Positions 1-8,806 of a stretch of DNA of 64,000 bases are shown piece after piece. Source of the DNA: JABDJZ01 sp047619685 (GTDB lineage Bacteria; Bacteroidota; Rhodothermia; Rhodothermales; UBA10348). Numbering within the stretch: position 1 is the stretch's first letter; each line of letters starts with the position of its first letter. The stretch is from the NCBI GenBank assembly GCA_047619685.1, contig JBLHLC010000006.1:62001-126000 (forward strand), written 5' to 3'. The position numbers were made by a program, and so were the translations under genes. The notes below the pieces were generated by a model, which searched no databases, was not told where the DNA came from, and worked only from the letters and a program-made list of their open reading frames with translations.

Positions 1-2
1 GG

Positions 3-605
3 TTCTCTGGCGAGTCGCGGGCGGCCCGGCTGGTCCGTCAACTCCGCTTTGCGTCCACGTCCGATTCGCTGACAAGGCGGGCCGTTGACGCGATCGGCGA
101 GTGGGACCTTGGAACCGAGCCAGCAAACACGGGAGCGGCCATTGCGATTCTGACGTTGGGCCCGTTCCTGAGCACGTACGACTCACTTGTGAACACGGAG
201 GCCCTGATCGGGCAGGCTCGATCGAGCGCCGAGTGGCTCCTGGCCAATCACGGGACCCTGAATCCCCGATGGGACACCGTGAATCGACTGCGCCGCGGTT
301 CGGTAGACCTGGGCCTGGGCGGCGCTCCGGACGTGTTGCACGCGGTCTACGGCAACAGAACGGCAGACGGGCGCCTGGAGGGCTACCAGGGAGACTCGTA
401 CGTCCTCATGGTCTCGTTTGAGGACGACGGAAGGGTGCGGTCCGAGAGCATCAATGTGTTTGGGACCTCCACAGATCCCGCCAGCCCTCACTACGCGGAC
501 CAGAGTCCGCTATTTGTGTCCCGCACACTGAAGCCGGTGTACTTCTACGAGGCCGACGTCCGCGCGGCGGCAAAATCCGCAGAGATAGTCGGTGTCACGC
601 GCTAG
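3..605 (+). CDS. Penicillin acylase family amidase, C-terminal part (5' end outside window)
   Basis: The frame is open from the left edge to a TAG at 603-605, giving 200 codons. The last 70 residues carry the typical end of penicillin/acyl-homoserine-lactone acylases: GDSYV, then a strand ending in NVFGTS and the segment DPASPHYADQSPLF. In the family this N-terminal-nucleophile (Ntn) hydrolase cleaves amide bonds of acylated amines or lactones, usually in the periplasm. The signal peptide, spacer and catalytic Ser lie upstream of the window and cannot be checked. The end overlaps the end of convergent aroE by 11 bases. Substrate unknown; family call fairly secure. Confidence 0.8.
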   Translation, partial: FSGESRAARLVRQLRFASTSDSLTRRAVDAIGEWDLGTEPANTGAAIAILTLGPFLSTYDSLVNTEALIGQARSSAEWLLANHGTLNPRWDTVNRLRRGSVDLGLGGAPDVLHAVYGNRTADGRLEGYQGDSYVLMVSFEDDGRVRSESINVFGTSTDPASPHYADQSPLFVSRTLKPVYFYEADVRAAAKSAEIVGVTR

Positions 606-1446
606 TCGAGGACCGCAGGACGGGCCCAAGGGCAACCCGGACGGCGTCCCTGTCAAGTTCGTGCCCCGTCCATTGGAAGAAGCTCTCGGCTGCCTGTTCT
701 ATGAGCATGGGCAGACCCGGTTGAATGCGCGCCCCAGCACTGCGGGCATCGTGGAGGAGTTGGGTCTCCCCCGGATTATAGACGAGATCGTACACCGTTT
801 GCGAGGTTGAAAAAGAGCATCCGGCAAGAGGGGACGCCTCGTGCCGCGGCCACAAACCCACGGGAGTGGTGTTCACAATCAAGTCTGCGGTTGGTGCGGC
901 CTTGAACCGGGCGTCCCAATCGACAATGGAGACATCCTTCATCGCGAGTGCCTCCAGGAGTCGCTGGCACCTGCTGGATTGGCGGGCTGTCAGGACTATG
1001 GTTTTTGCCTGTGGACTCATTCCCAATGCGTACAGGACAGCTCTCGCGGCTCCTCCCGCGCCCAGAACGAGTGCCCGGTCGCTGCGGAATCCCTCTCCAA
1101 ACTGCTGGAGCGGCCTGATGAACCCGATGTGGTCCGTGTTGTCGCCGTGTAAGCGTCCGTCTTTGACCACGATGGTGTTCACCGCGCCAATACGTTCCGC
1201 GGCTGGAGAGAGGGAATCCATGAGGGGGACGACGGCCTCTTTGTGTGGAATGGTAACGTTCGCTCCATCGAATCCCTTCCGAACCATGGACCCCACAAAG
1301 TCCTTGAGGTCGCCAGGGGAAACATCGATCGCCACGTAGCCGGGGAGGCAGCCAATGGCAACCAGGCCCGCATCGTGAATGGAAGGGGACAAGGAGTGCC
1401 CCACCGGGTGACCCAAGAGGGCGAGCTTGAAAAAACGATCTGGCAT
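595..1446 (-). CDS. aroE: Shikimate dehydrogenase (NADP+)
   Basis: AroE, 283 aa, reduces 3-dehydroshikimate to shikimate in chorismate synthesis in the cytoplasm. The N-terminus has the shikimate-binding SLSPSIHD segment, then NVTIPHK with the catalytic Lys, GAVNTIV, DNTDHIGF, the nucleotide-binding GAGGAARAV loop, NTTPVG and the closing GLPMLIEQAAESFFQWTG helix. All are expected family landmarks, so the enzyme should be active. The ATG at 1444-1446 (protein start MPDRFFKLALLG) is preferred, because an in-frame start 19 codons upstream adds residues not seen in the family. It faces away from the glutamate dehydrogenase gene across 80 bp and its 3' end overlaps the acylase gene. Confidence 0.96.
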   Translation of the reverse strand: MPDRFFKLALLGHPVGHSLSPSIHDAGLVAIGCLPGYVAIDVSPGDLKDFVGSMVRKGFDGANVTIPHKEAVVPLMDSLSPAAERIGAVNTIVVKDGRLHGDNTDHIGFIRPLQQFGEGFRSDRALVLGAGGAARAVLYALGMSPQAKTIVLTARQSSRCQRLLEALAMKDVSIVDWDARFKAAPTADLIVNTTPVGLWPRHEASPLAGCSFSTSQTVYDLVYNPGETQLLHDARSAGARIQPGLPMLIEQAAESFFQWTGHELDRDAVRVALGPVLRSSTSA

Positions 1447-1526
1447 GACTCGAAGATAACATTGGCTACACTTGCCATCCCCCAAGGCGAGCGTTACTGT
1501 CATGGTTCAATCTCAAAACGATTCCT

Positions 1527-2936
1527 ATGTCGAGCCCCATCAGCTTCCTTGACCAGGTTTACCGGATGTTCGAAAAGGCCGGAACCCACACAAAACACAA
1601 CAGTGGCCTGCTGAGCCAGATACGCATTTGCAATTCGGTCTATGCGATGGAATTCCCACTCAAGAGGGATGATGGGTCCATAAAGGTGATCAAGGCATGG
1701 CGGGCGGAGCACAGTCAGCACAAGCTGCCCGTAAAGGGCGGCATTCGATATGCCCCGAACGTAAACGAAGACGAGGTCGTCGCGCTTGCGACGCTGATGA
1801 CTCTCAAATGCGCCATCGTTGATGTCCCGTTTGGGGGGGCCAAGGGCGGAGTAAGGATCAACAGACGCGATTTTTCCTCCTCCGAGATCGAGCGCATTAC
1901 CAGGCGCTTGACCTACGAGCTGATCAAGAAAAACCTGATTGGTCCCGGCGTGGACGTACCCGCTCCGGACTACGGAACCGGCCCCAAAGAGATGGCCTGG
2001 ATTCTGGATACGTATAACTCCTTCACTGACTCGCCGCTGGATGCCCTGGCCTGCGTTACAGGGAAGCCCATCGGACAGGGCGGGATCCATGGGCGGACGG
2101 AAGCGACCGGCCGAGGCGTGTTTTTCGGAATCAGAGAGGCCTGTCAGGACAAGGAGGCTATGGCTGCATTGGGATTTACCACTGGCCTGAGCGACAAGAC
2201 TGTCGTGGTGCAGGGCCTTGGCAACGTGGGGTATCACGCAGCCCTCTTTTTCCAGGAAGGCGGTGCCAGGGTTGTGGGGCTTGCGGAGTATGAGGGTGCC
2301 ATCCATGACCCTGCCGGGCTGGACGTCAAGGCGGTCGTTGCCCACAGAAAGGCCACGGGGTCCATTCTGGATTATCCTGGGGCAACCAACATTGCCAAGT
2401 CCAGTGCCGCCCTTGAACTGCCCTGTGACATCCTCATCCCGGCCGCCCTGGAGGCGCAAATCACAACGGACAATGCTGCCAGCATCAAAGCGCGGATAAT
2501 CGGGGAAGCGGCCAATGGGCCAGTTACCGCCGACGCCGACGCGATTCTGCTCGAGAAAGGCGTTCTGATTCTCCCGGACATCTATCTGAATGCCGGGGGA
2601 GTCACCGTTTCTTATTTCGAATGGCTGAGAAACCTGTCGCATGTTCGATTCGGGCGAATGAACAAGCGGTTTTCACAGTCCAGTAGCGAACGGGTGCTGA
2701 GGGCAATTGAGAGTGCAACCGGTGTCAAGCTGGACGACCAACTGGTACAGGACGCTATTTCCGGTGGCGACGAAGTTGACCTGGTCAACAGCGGTCTGGA
2801 GGAAACCATGATCACGGCGTATCACCAGATCGCACAGGTGGCCCGTGCCGAGAAAACGGATCTCAGAACGGCTGCCTTTGTGGTGGCCATTAACAAGGTC
2901 GCCGTCTCCTACGAGGAGATGGGAATCTTCCCCTGA
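1527..2936 (+). CDS. gdhA: Glu/Leu/Phe/Val dehydrogenase (glutamate dehydrogenase)
   Basis: A 469-aa amino-acid dehydrogenase of the ELFV family, most likely interconverting glutamate and 2-oxoglutarate plus ammonia. Visible are the substrate-binding KGGIRYAP, the catalytic-lysine segment PFGGAKGGV, the PAPDYGTGPKEM region, the GGIHGRTEATGRG hinge, the nucleotide-binding GLGNVGYHAA loop, and the GEAANGP and PDIYLNAGGV segments. All are in the expected order, so the protein looks complete and functional. Cofactor preference cannot be settled by eye. The reading frame is uninterrupted and ends 28 bases inside the convergent gene at 2909. It stands alone, with aroE divergent. Confidence 0.93.
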   Translation: MSSPISFLDQVYRMFEKAGTHTKHNSGLLSQIRICNSVYAMEFPLKRDDGSIKVIKAWRAEHSQHKLPVKGGIRYAPNVNEDEVVALATLMTLKCAIVDVPFGGAKGGVRINRRDFSSSEIERITRRLTYELIKKNLIGPGVDVPAPDYGTGPKEMAWILDTYNSFTDSPLDALACVTGKPIGQGGIHGRTEATGRGVFFGIREACQDKEAMAALGFTTGLSDKTVVVQGLGNVGYHAALFFQEGGARVVGLAEYEGAIHDPAGLDVKAVVAHRKATGSILDYPGATNIAKSSAALELPCDILIPAALEAQITTDNAASIKARIIGEAANGPVTADADAILLEKGVLILPDIYLNAGGVTVSYFEWLRNLSHVRFGRMNKRFSQSSSERVLRAIESATGVKLDDQLVQDAISGGDEVDLVNSGLEETMITAYHQIAQVARAEKTDLRTAAFVVAINKVAVSYEEMGIFP

Positions 2937-3841
2937 TCGACGATCACTCGAACCGCCTCCATCTGGCGGCGGACCTGCTCATCTATCCAGATCTCCAGCG
3001 TGTCTCTCCTGGGGTGTCCGATGACACCGTGTGACTCCAGTTGGCGTAGAATGGACATGTGTTTGGCCTGATTGGACCCCGCTTCCATGGTGTCCGCAAG
3101 CGTCATTGAAAGCTCATTCAGGGCGCGCGCCTCCTCCCGTAGACGGTATATGTCTGTGCGATTGGTGGCACCGAGACGCGCCTTCCAGTCTACGCGACGC
3201 TCGTCCCAATCTCGTCGCACGCGAGGATTGTCCTCCATGATGGGCTTCAACCGGTCGTCCATCGCCATGCGCAGGCCGTCCTCCACATAGAAGACCACCG
3301 GCGTGGAATCGGAGCCGATCGAATCAGTTGCCGCGGCCTCCCAAACGTTTGTAAAGAGTTCGAACATCCGCTCGACCCGAACCGCCGCCGCTTCCAGCTC
3401 GACCCGCTTAGACCGGACAGATGCTACCGCCAGCGGCGCTGCCGGAGAGGCGGAGCCTCCAGGCGCGGTGGCTGCCGGCGCGGTGGCTGCGGTCGTCGGC
3501 AGACTTTGAGGGCTGTCCATGGCCATCTGAAGCACCATCTCTGCCTCTTCCGGGGCCAGATGCTGCCCATGGCTCTTAAGGTTCAAGACGTTGGCGGCCA
3601 GCATTTCCATCTGTGTCGCACTGACCTGGTTGTCCGCCAGCCGGTGTTCAAACCTGGCGAGGCTTGCGCGCGTCCTCTCCCGTCCGTCACCTTCGGGCAC
3701 CAGAGCAAGCAACTGCTCGGAGACGGTCGCAAGGGCATGCGCCACGAGGTCCTCTTCCGAGCTCGAGACAAAGAGGTACCCGCCGATCGCGATTACCAGC
3801 AGAAAAACAATCAGTCCGTATTCGCGCCAAATAGTCTTCAT
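2909..3841 (-). CDS. Hypothetical membrane-anchored protein
   Basis: A 310-aa protein of unknown function. The ATG at 3839-3841 (MKTIWREYG) is chosen because it is followed at once by one hydrophobic helix (GLIVFLLVIAIGGYLFV), a good N-terminal anchor; starting 13 codons upstream would bury this. The rest is hydrophilic, mostly helical, with an Ala/Pro-rich linker (about residues 125-140) and a C-terminal half rich in Arg, Glu and Asp that may form coiled coil. No known domain is recognised. It is probably anchored in the inner membrane with the bulk in the periplasm. Its 3' end overlaps the end of the glutamate dehydrogenase gene. Confidence 0.7.
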   Translation of the reverse strand: MKTIWREYGLIVFLLVIAIGGYLFVSSSEEDLVAHALATVSEQLLALVPEGDGRERTRASLARFEHRLADNQVSATQMEMLAANVLNLKSHGQHLAPEEAEMVLQMAMDSPQSLPTTAATAPAATAPGGSASPAAPLAVASVRSKRVELEAAAVRVERMFELFTNVWEAAATDSIGSDSTPVVFYVEDGLRMAMDDRLKPIMEDNPRVRRDWDERRVDWKARLGATNRTDIYRLREEARALNELSMTLADTMEAGSNQAKHMSILRQLESHGVIGHPRRDTLEIWIDEQVRRQMEAVRVIVDQGKIPISS

Positions 3842-4009
3842 GGTGGCCCGGCAAACAGTAGGTGAACTGTGAATTGGCACCGGAGAGCAGGACTCCTGGG
3901 CAGGTGCTATTGATAACTAACGCGGCGTCACGCCCATGTATGGCCTGCGTTGCTAGCCTCCGTGTACCCATGACACTGCACCAGAGTTCTCAAATCGGCC
4001 AAGAGCGCC

Positions 4010-4048
4010 AAAAAAAGGCGCCCGGTCCTCCCACCAAGGACCGGGCGC
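4010..4048 (-). terminator. Intrinsic terminator of nrdJ
   Basis: A perfect 12-bp stem (4018-4029 with 4037-4048, gcgcccggtcct type) and a 7-base loop, followed on the minus strand by a run of seven T (complement of 4010-4016). It lies 56 bases past the nrdJ stop codon. Confidence 0.93.
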
Positions 4049-4104
4049 TCCCCGTGAAGCGGGCACCCGACTGATGCAGGTACCCTGAGGTGTTCGTTTG
4101 CGGG

Positions 4105-7100
4105 TTATCCGCAGCCGCTCGTGTTGCCGCAGTTGGGGCACGAGTAGCAAGCGCCTGAGCGGACCGTTATGGACCCGCAGTTGGAGCACGGCGGGGCGTC
4201 CTCCTGATTCTTGAAGCCAGTTTGGGCAGCGGCCCGAGCGGGCGCGGTCGTAACAGCCAAAGCCGGGCCGCTATCCGTCAGAAAGGCCTCCACTGTTGAG
4301 CCGACAAGCGGCCCTGAGGAAGATGACTTGTCGAACATATCAGACTGGCTGACATCGGCGGCAGGCCCCGAGTTCTGGACCTGAAGGGCAACGGGGTCCT
4401 GAACGAGGATGGACTCCTTCTCTTCGGAGAGAAACTTGATCGACAGATACCGGAAGATGTAGTCCATGATGGACTTCGCAATCGGGATCTGGCGGTTGTT
4501 GGTAAAGCCACTGGGCTCGAAGCGCATGTGGCTGAACTTGTTACAAAGAGAGTCCAGAGGCACGCCGTACTGGAGCGCGATCGAGATAGATGTGGCGAAA
4601 GCATCCATCAAACCGGAAATCGTCGATCCCTGCTTGGCCATGGTGATGAATATCTCACCGGGCATCCGCGTATCGGGATACTGGCCGATGTGCAGGTAAC
4701 CTTCGTGTCCAGCGATCGAAAACTTGTGGGTAATCGATGGCCTTTCGTCCGGAAGGCGGTGACGCTCGGCCGTGTGAACCACACGTTCGACAATCCGCTC
4801 GATGATCTGCGGCTCGGCCGTGGCCATGCCGTCTCCCGTGGTCTCGACGACTTCGGTGACAGCGGCGTTCTTGGTATTGCCGCCCTTTGACGTGGACAAG
4901 GGCTGGCTTCGCTTGGAGTTCTCCCGGTAGATGGCAACGGCCTTGAGTCCGAGCTTCCAACCCATGGCGTACGCTTCGGCGATTTCCTCGGCGGTCGTCC
5001 CCTCGGGCATGTTGACCGTCTTGGAGATGGCGCCGGAGATGAAGGGCTGGCAGGCCGCCATCATCTTGAGGTGCGCGTCGGGCTGAATGGACCGTGTTCC
5101 CTTGAACGGCTTGAACGCGCAATCAAACACGGAAAGGTGCTTATCCCGCAGCTTCGGAGCGCCCTCGATGGTGTCGTTGTCCTCGACGAAGTTCATCATT
5201 GCGTCGATTTCTTCCGCGGTGTACCCCATCTCTCTGAGCGCTTGGGGAACTGTGCGGTTGACAATCTTCAGCATGCCGTCGCCCTTGCCGGCCAGCAATT
5301 TGTACTTGACGAGTGCGATGTCCGGCTCGATGCCGGTGGTATCGCAGTCCATCATGAAGGCGATGGTACCGGTGGGCGCAAGAACAGTGGCCTGCGAGTT
5401 GCGATAGCCATGGCGCTCCCCCAGGGTCAGCATCCGCTCGGCAGACTCGTGAGCCGCGTTCAGTAGATACACGGGGCAGTCAGCGCCAATACCGGAGACT
5501 GCATCGCGATGCATCCTCATTACTTCAAGGAACGGCTCCTTGTTCTTTCGATAGCCGTCAAAGGGCCCGATGGCATCAATGCCAGCGATTTCGGCGCTTC
5601 TGGCAAAGGCCTCGCTGTGCTCAATCGCCATGAGTGCCCCGGCGACAGCACGTCCGGCATCCGAGTCGTACGCCAGTCCCATGGACATCAGGAGCGCGCC
5701 CAGGTTGGCAAAGCCGAGGCCCAGCGGGCGATACGCGTGGCTGTTCTCTGCGATGCGAGCAGAAGGATACCCGGCGTTGTCCACCAGGATTTCCATGGCC
5801 GTGATGTAGATCCGGCTAGCCGCGCGATACCGCTCTACGTCGACCGATCCGTCATCCGTCTGGAATCGACGGAGATTCAGGCTTGCAAGGTTGCACGCTG
5901 AATCGTCCAAAAACATGTACTCGGAGCAAGGGTTGCTCGAGTTGATCGGCCCTGAGTTCTTGCAGGTATGCCAGCGCTGGATGGTGTCTTCGTACTGCAT
6001 ACCGGGGTCGCCGCAGACCCAGGTCCCCTGCGCGATCTTGTCCAGCATTTCCTCTGCATTGACCTCCAATACAGTGGACCCATCCGTCACAGCGGTCAGA
6101 GCGTACGCCGTCCGATCCTCGGCTGCCTGCATGAAGTCGTCCGTGACCCGCACGGACTGGTTCACGTTCTGGAACGAAACGGAACCGTACGCGGGCCCGT
6201 TGAAGGAGCCGTCATAACCCTGCTCAATCAACGCCCAGGCCTTCTTTTCCTCTTCCTGCTTGGCGCTTACAAACTCCAGGATGTCTGGATGCCAGACCTT
6301 GAGGGTCTGCATGATGGCAGCCCTTCTGGTCTTTCCGCCGGACTTGATGGTGCCGCCCGTGGCGTCCTGCACCTTCATGAAGGAAACGGGTCCGGAAGGC
6401 ACGCCGCCGCCGGAAAGAGTCTCTACTGAAGACCGCAGTTTAGACCAGTCGGCCCCGACACCCGATCCAAACTTGAACAGCCTGGCGCTCTCCGACATGA
6501 GTTGCCAGATGTCGTCAATGGAGTCCTGGACCGAAATGATGAAACAGGCTGAAGCCTGCGGGCGCACGTACGGGTCCCCGGCCTTCACCTTCTTGGCTTT
6601 CGAGTCCCACGCGAACAAGGACTTTCCGCCGGTATCCCGGACGCCGTACTGATGGCCGAGCCCCACGTTGAACCAGACCGGGCTGTTGAAGGCTCCGTAC
6701 TGATTAACCGACATCCACGTCAGTTCATCATAGAAGCGCTCGCCATCTTCAGGTGTCGCGAAATAGCCCTGCTCTGTCCCCCAGTCCGAGATGGTCCGCG
6801 TTACGCGGTGAATCAACTGGCGGAGTGAGGACTCGCGACCACCCTTGGCGGGATCCTCCCCGCTTCGCTCGGGGTCTCCGTAGAAGTATTTGCTTGCAAC
6901 TACGTTTGTCGCCAGTTGACTCCAGGCCACCGGGAAGGTTACGTCCTTCTGTTCAAAGATGGCCTCCCCGTGCTGGTTGCGAATGGCCGCGTCTCTGTTC
7001 TCCCACCTTACAGAATCAAACGGATCCTGCCCTTCCTGCGAGAAGACACGCTCGATGGTGAGGCCGTTTGCGGTGGGTGAAGGGGTCTCTGCCGTCTGCT

Positions 7101-7164
7101 CGAGGGCGTCTGCGGTGACCAGCGTATCATCAGTAAAAAGTGGGGAGCCCGTGTTTTCCGGCAT
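4105..7164 (-). CDS. nrdJ: Adenosylcobalamin-dependent ribonucleoside-diphosphate reductase (class II)
   Basis: Class II ribonucleotide reductase, 1019 aa, converting ribonucleotides to deoxyribonucleotides with a B12 coenzyme and independent of oxygen. Landmarks are the substrate loop around PQASACFI, KSGGKTRRAAIM, the NPCSEY segment followed by DDSACNLASLNL with the thiyl-site cysteine region, ATVLAPTGTIAFMMDCDTTG, and the AISKTVNMPE segment. The C-terminus is a four-cysteine ribbon (CSNCGSI, CYSCPNCG) usual in long NrdJ proteins and thought to re-reduce the active site. No other reductase genes are adjacent. An in-frame ATG at 7164 precedes a 60-residue low-complexity leader. Upstream lies a region with DnaA-box-like sites; downstream is a strong terminator. 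Confidence 0.97.
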   Translation of the reverse strand: MPENTGSPLFTDDTLVTADALEQTAETPSPTANGLTIERVFSQEGQDPFDSVRWENRDAAIRNQHGEAIFEQKDVTFPVAWSQLATNVVASKYFYGDPERSGEDPAKGGRESSLRQLIHRVTRTISDWGTEQGYFATPEDGERFYDELTWMSVNQYGAFNSPVWFNVGLGHQYGVRDTGGKSLFAWDSKAKKVKAGDPYVRPQASACFIISVQDSIDDIWQLMSESARLFKFGSGVGADWSKLRSSVETLSGGGVPSGPVSFMKVQDATGGTIKSGGKTRRAAIMQTLKVWHPDILEFVSAKQEEEKKAWALIEQGYDGSFNGPAYGSVSFQNVNQSVRVTDDFMQAAEDRTAYALTAVTDGSTVLEVNAEEMLDKIAQGTWVCGDPGMQYEDTIQRWHTCKNSGPINSSNPCSEYMFLDDSACNLASLNLRRFQTDDGSVDVERYRAASRIYITAMEILVDNAGYPSARIAENSHAYRPLGLGFANLGALLMSMGLAYDSDAGRAVAGALMAIEHSEAFARSAEIAGIDAIGPFDGYRKNKEPFLEVMRMHRDAVSGIGADCPVYLLNAAHESAERMLTLGERHGYRNSQATVLAPTGTIAFMMDCDTTGIEPDIALVKYKLLAGKGDGMLKIVNRTVPQALREMGYTAEEIDAMMNFVEDNDTIEGAPKLRDKHLSVFDCAFKPFKGTRSIQPDAHLKMMAACQPFISGAISKTVNMPEGTTAEEIAEAYAMGWKLGLKAVAIYRENSKRSQPLSTSKGGNTKNAAVTEVVETTGDGMATAEPQIIERIVERVVHTAERHRLPDERPSITHKFSIAGHEGYLHIGQYPDTRMPGEIFITMAKQGSTISGLMDAFATSISIALQYGVPLDSLCNKFSHMRFEPSGFTNNRQIPIAKSIMDYIFRYLSIKFLSEEKESILVQDPVALQVQNSGPAADVSQSDMFDKSSSSGPLVGSTVEAFLTDSGPALAVTTAPARAAAQTGFKNQEDAPPCSNCGSITVRSGACYSCPNCGNTSGCG

Positions 7165-7669
7165 ATCGTCCGACAGTCGTTACCCCGGTCCCAGCACGCT
7201 GCATGCGGTGGCTGACTCGGGGGGTTCAAGATGGAATGTGTGGGAGCCTAGAGAGGGGGTTACCTGGGCCTGACATAACGGCTTTACCGGAACTTGGTGC
7301 CGAAAAGTAGACTGAGGCCTGCTGGGCTAATTCTTAATTTCGCGGTCTAATTACCGGTACGCAACCACTTCTTGTCCACAGATTCCCACAACGTAAACCC
7401 ACAATAAAGGGCGGATAGTGTGGATATCGGCACAGACCCAGGCTCTTGAATCAACGACATCACCGTTATTGGGGCCTAATGGCAGGCCAATTGCGATCGG
7501 GCTTCAACCAAGTAATCCACAAAAGAACCAATAACGGTCTTCCGGGCGGGTCAATAACGGTTTTAAAGCTTTCGCCATGTTGTCCGAACTCCCGTCACAG
7601 TTTGTCGTTCTACCCTGCTCTGAGTGACTCAGATCTACAACACGCACATCCAACAGTACCTGCCCGGCA
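7165..7669. other. 505-bp intergenic region with DnaA-box-like sites and a repeated 10-mer
   Basis: No gene is seen here. The AT-richer middle holds three sequences one base away from the DnaA box TTATCCACA: TTGTCCACA at 7372-7380, its reverse-type TGTGGATAT at 7419-7427, and TAATCCACA at 7513-7521. The 10-mer CAATAACGGT occurs at 7529-7538 and 7552-7561 directly and at 7462-7471 inverted, with a related CATAACGG at 7274-7281. It lies between divergent nrdJ and the small gene at 7670. It could be the control region of nrdJ or a DnaA-binding locus; neither can be proved by reading. Confidence 0.45.
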
Positions 7670-8065
7670 ATGGACAACGAACGCTCCGCCTATCCGCATC
7701 CTGACGAGTTCAAGGTGATGCGTCCCGAATATCTGGAGTTGGAAGACACCTACTTCCAGGCCACGATAATCATTGCGCCTTTTAAGGTTGTTGGCAAGAG
7801 TGTGACGCAAGCGGGTGCCCGTCGCGCGGCCATCTACGAGGCCTCAAAGATCTACCGGAATTACCACCCCTCGTACAGGATTGATAACCCGTACCCCGCG
7901 GCCTTCATGGACGAGGAGAACACGAAATGGAAACAGCTCTCCGGGATTCAGAAAGAGCGCAACGGTGACTACGCCTTTTATGACGCCGAAGGCGAAGAGG
8001 ATTTTGCCAACATAGAGCAGCTTCTGCTGTGGGACGTCCGGCCGACCTCCGTGGCCGTCCTCTAG
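7670..8065 (+). CDS. Hypothetical 131-aa protein
   Basis: A small soluble protein that I do not recognise. The start MDNERSAYPHPDEF is followed by a hydrophobic core stretch (TYFQATIIIAPFKVVGKSV) and a segment with many aromatic residues (IYRNYHPSYRIDNPYPAAF), then an acidic patch and an ending LLLWDVRPTSVAVL. There is no signal peptide or metal motif. Codon usage resembles its neighbours, so I think it is real. The TAG stop (8063-8065) is part of the CTAG repeated on both sides of the MITE-like element just downstream, so the last codons may have been set by that insertion. Divergent from nrdJ. Confidence 0.6.
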   Translation: MDNERSAYPHPDEFKVMRPEYLELEDTYFQATIIIAPFKVVGKSVTQAGARRAAIYEASKIYRNYHPSYRIDNPYPAAFMDEENTKWKQLSGIQKERNGDYAFYDAEGEEDFANIEQLLLWDVRPTSVAVL

Positions 8066-8228
8066 AAGGCTGTTGAATAAGTGGAGTATGCCAGGCTACG
8101 AGCGCCGGAATGTCAGATGTAAGGCGTCCCGACGAGTAATGGCACCGCCATTGCGAGGAGGGATAACGCAGCAGATGGCGTTCCGCCGCCGTAGAATGGT
8201 GTGCGCCACTTATTCAACAGCCTTCTAG
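8062..8228. mobile_element. MITE-like element, 159 bp, with CTAG target duplication
   Basis: Perfect 19-bp terminal inverted repeats, aaggctgttgaataagtgg at 8066-8084 and its reverse complement at 8206-8224, bracket 121 bp with no reading frame of note. The tetranucleotide CTAG lies directly outside each end (8062-8065 and 8225-8228), as a target-site duplication would. Size, perfect repeats and lack of a transposase fit a non-autonomous miniature element moved in trans by a DDE-type insertion sequence; CTAG fits the YTAR target of IS5-type elements, though the exact family is not determined. RNA from it would fold into a hairpin and may also end transcription of the gene at 7670. Confidence 0.8.
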
Positions 8229-8236
8229 GGAACGGG

Positions 8237-8806
8237 CTAGAAGAGCAGAGCAGTCAGGAGTACCAGCACGGCGACCGGGACCAAAACACCCACAGCCAGG
8301 ACTGCTCCAAGGACAACAATCAGGACGACGGGAGAGGTCAGTCTGACCAGCGCGCCTGCGGTGGCCAGTTCGTCGCGCATGGCCCATAACCGGCTGCGTA
8401 CCGATAGCAGGTAACGACCGATCTTCCAGGCGGAGCGGACCGGCCCCCCACCAATCTGAAGGGACAGGTCCGATCCTGAAGTCGCTTGTCCAACCAGCGC
8501 CTCCGGGAGGCGAGACACGCTGGCGAGGGCTCGCCCCAGCAGGAAGACGATTGAGCCCGGCAGCGCCAGCAGCGCACCGAGGAAGCCGACAAATCCTGCG
8601 GCGGTCGCTGACAGTGGCCAGGTCCAAAAAAGGACGACACCCACGATCACCGCCCCCGCGACCCAGCCAATTACCGCAGTGCGCTCGCAAGTTCGGACTA
8701 CGGCGGCAGAAGCCTGCCGGAGAGGAGCCAGAAAACCGAGCGACCGTGACGGGCCGGAACTCTCGATCGGTCCCTGCGAGGGCTGGGTCAATCCGGGCTC
8801 AGGCAT
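8237..8806 (-). CDS. Hypothetical integral membrane protein
   Basis: A 189-aa protein with an N-terminal hydrophilic arm of about 40 residues, two membrane helices (roughly residues 43-62 and 66-95), a cytosolic or periplasmic middle of about 60 residues with GRALASVSRLPEALVG, and a very hydrophobic C-terminal segment (about 155-189) rich in Val and Leu. No domain is recognised. The start overlaps the end of cca by 19 bases, so it is probably translated from the same message. The overlap, not a motif, is the main reason to call it a gene. Its stop lies 9 bases from the MITE-like element. Confidence 0.6.
   Translation of the reverse strand: MPEPGLTQPSQGPIESSGPSRSLGFLAPLRQASAAVVRTCERTAVIGWVAGAVIVGVVLFWTWPLSATAAGFVGFLGALLALPGSIVFLLGRALASVSRLPEALVGQATSGSDLSLQIGGGPVRSAWKIGRYLLSVRSRLWAMRDELATAGALVRLTSPVVLIVVLGAVLAVGVLVPVAVLVLLTALLF

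Noticed and set aside
1500..2642. 380-codon minus-strand frame over glutamate dehydrogenase
   Set aside because: Antisense shadow of a gene with complete catalytic motifs.
7380..7427. NrdR-type boxes before nrdJ
   Set aside because: CACTAT- and TATTGTGG-like pieces exist but not in the spaced, paired palindrome form.
7165..7440. Cobalamin riboswitch before the B12-dependent nrdJ
   Set aside because: The B12 box and the GGTG/TCC pattern were not found on the minus strand; only scattered short likenesses.
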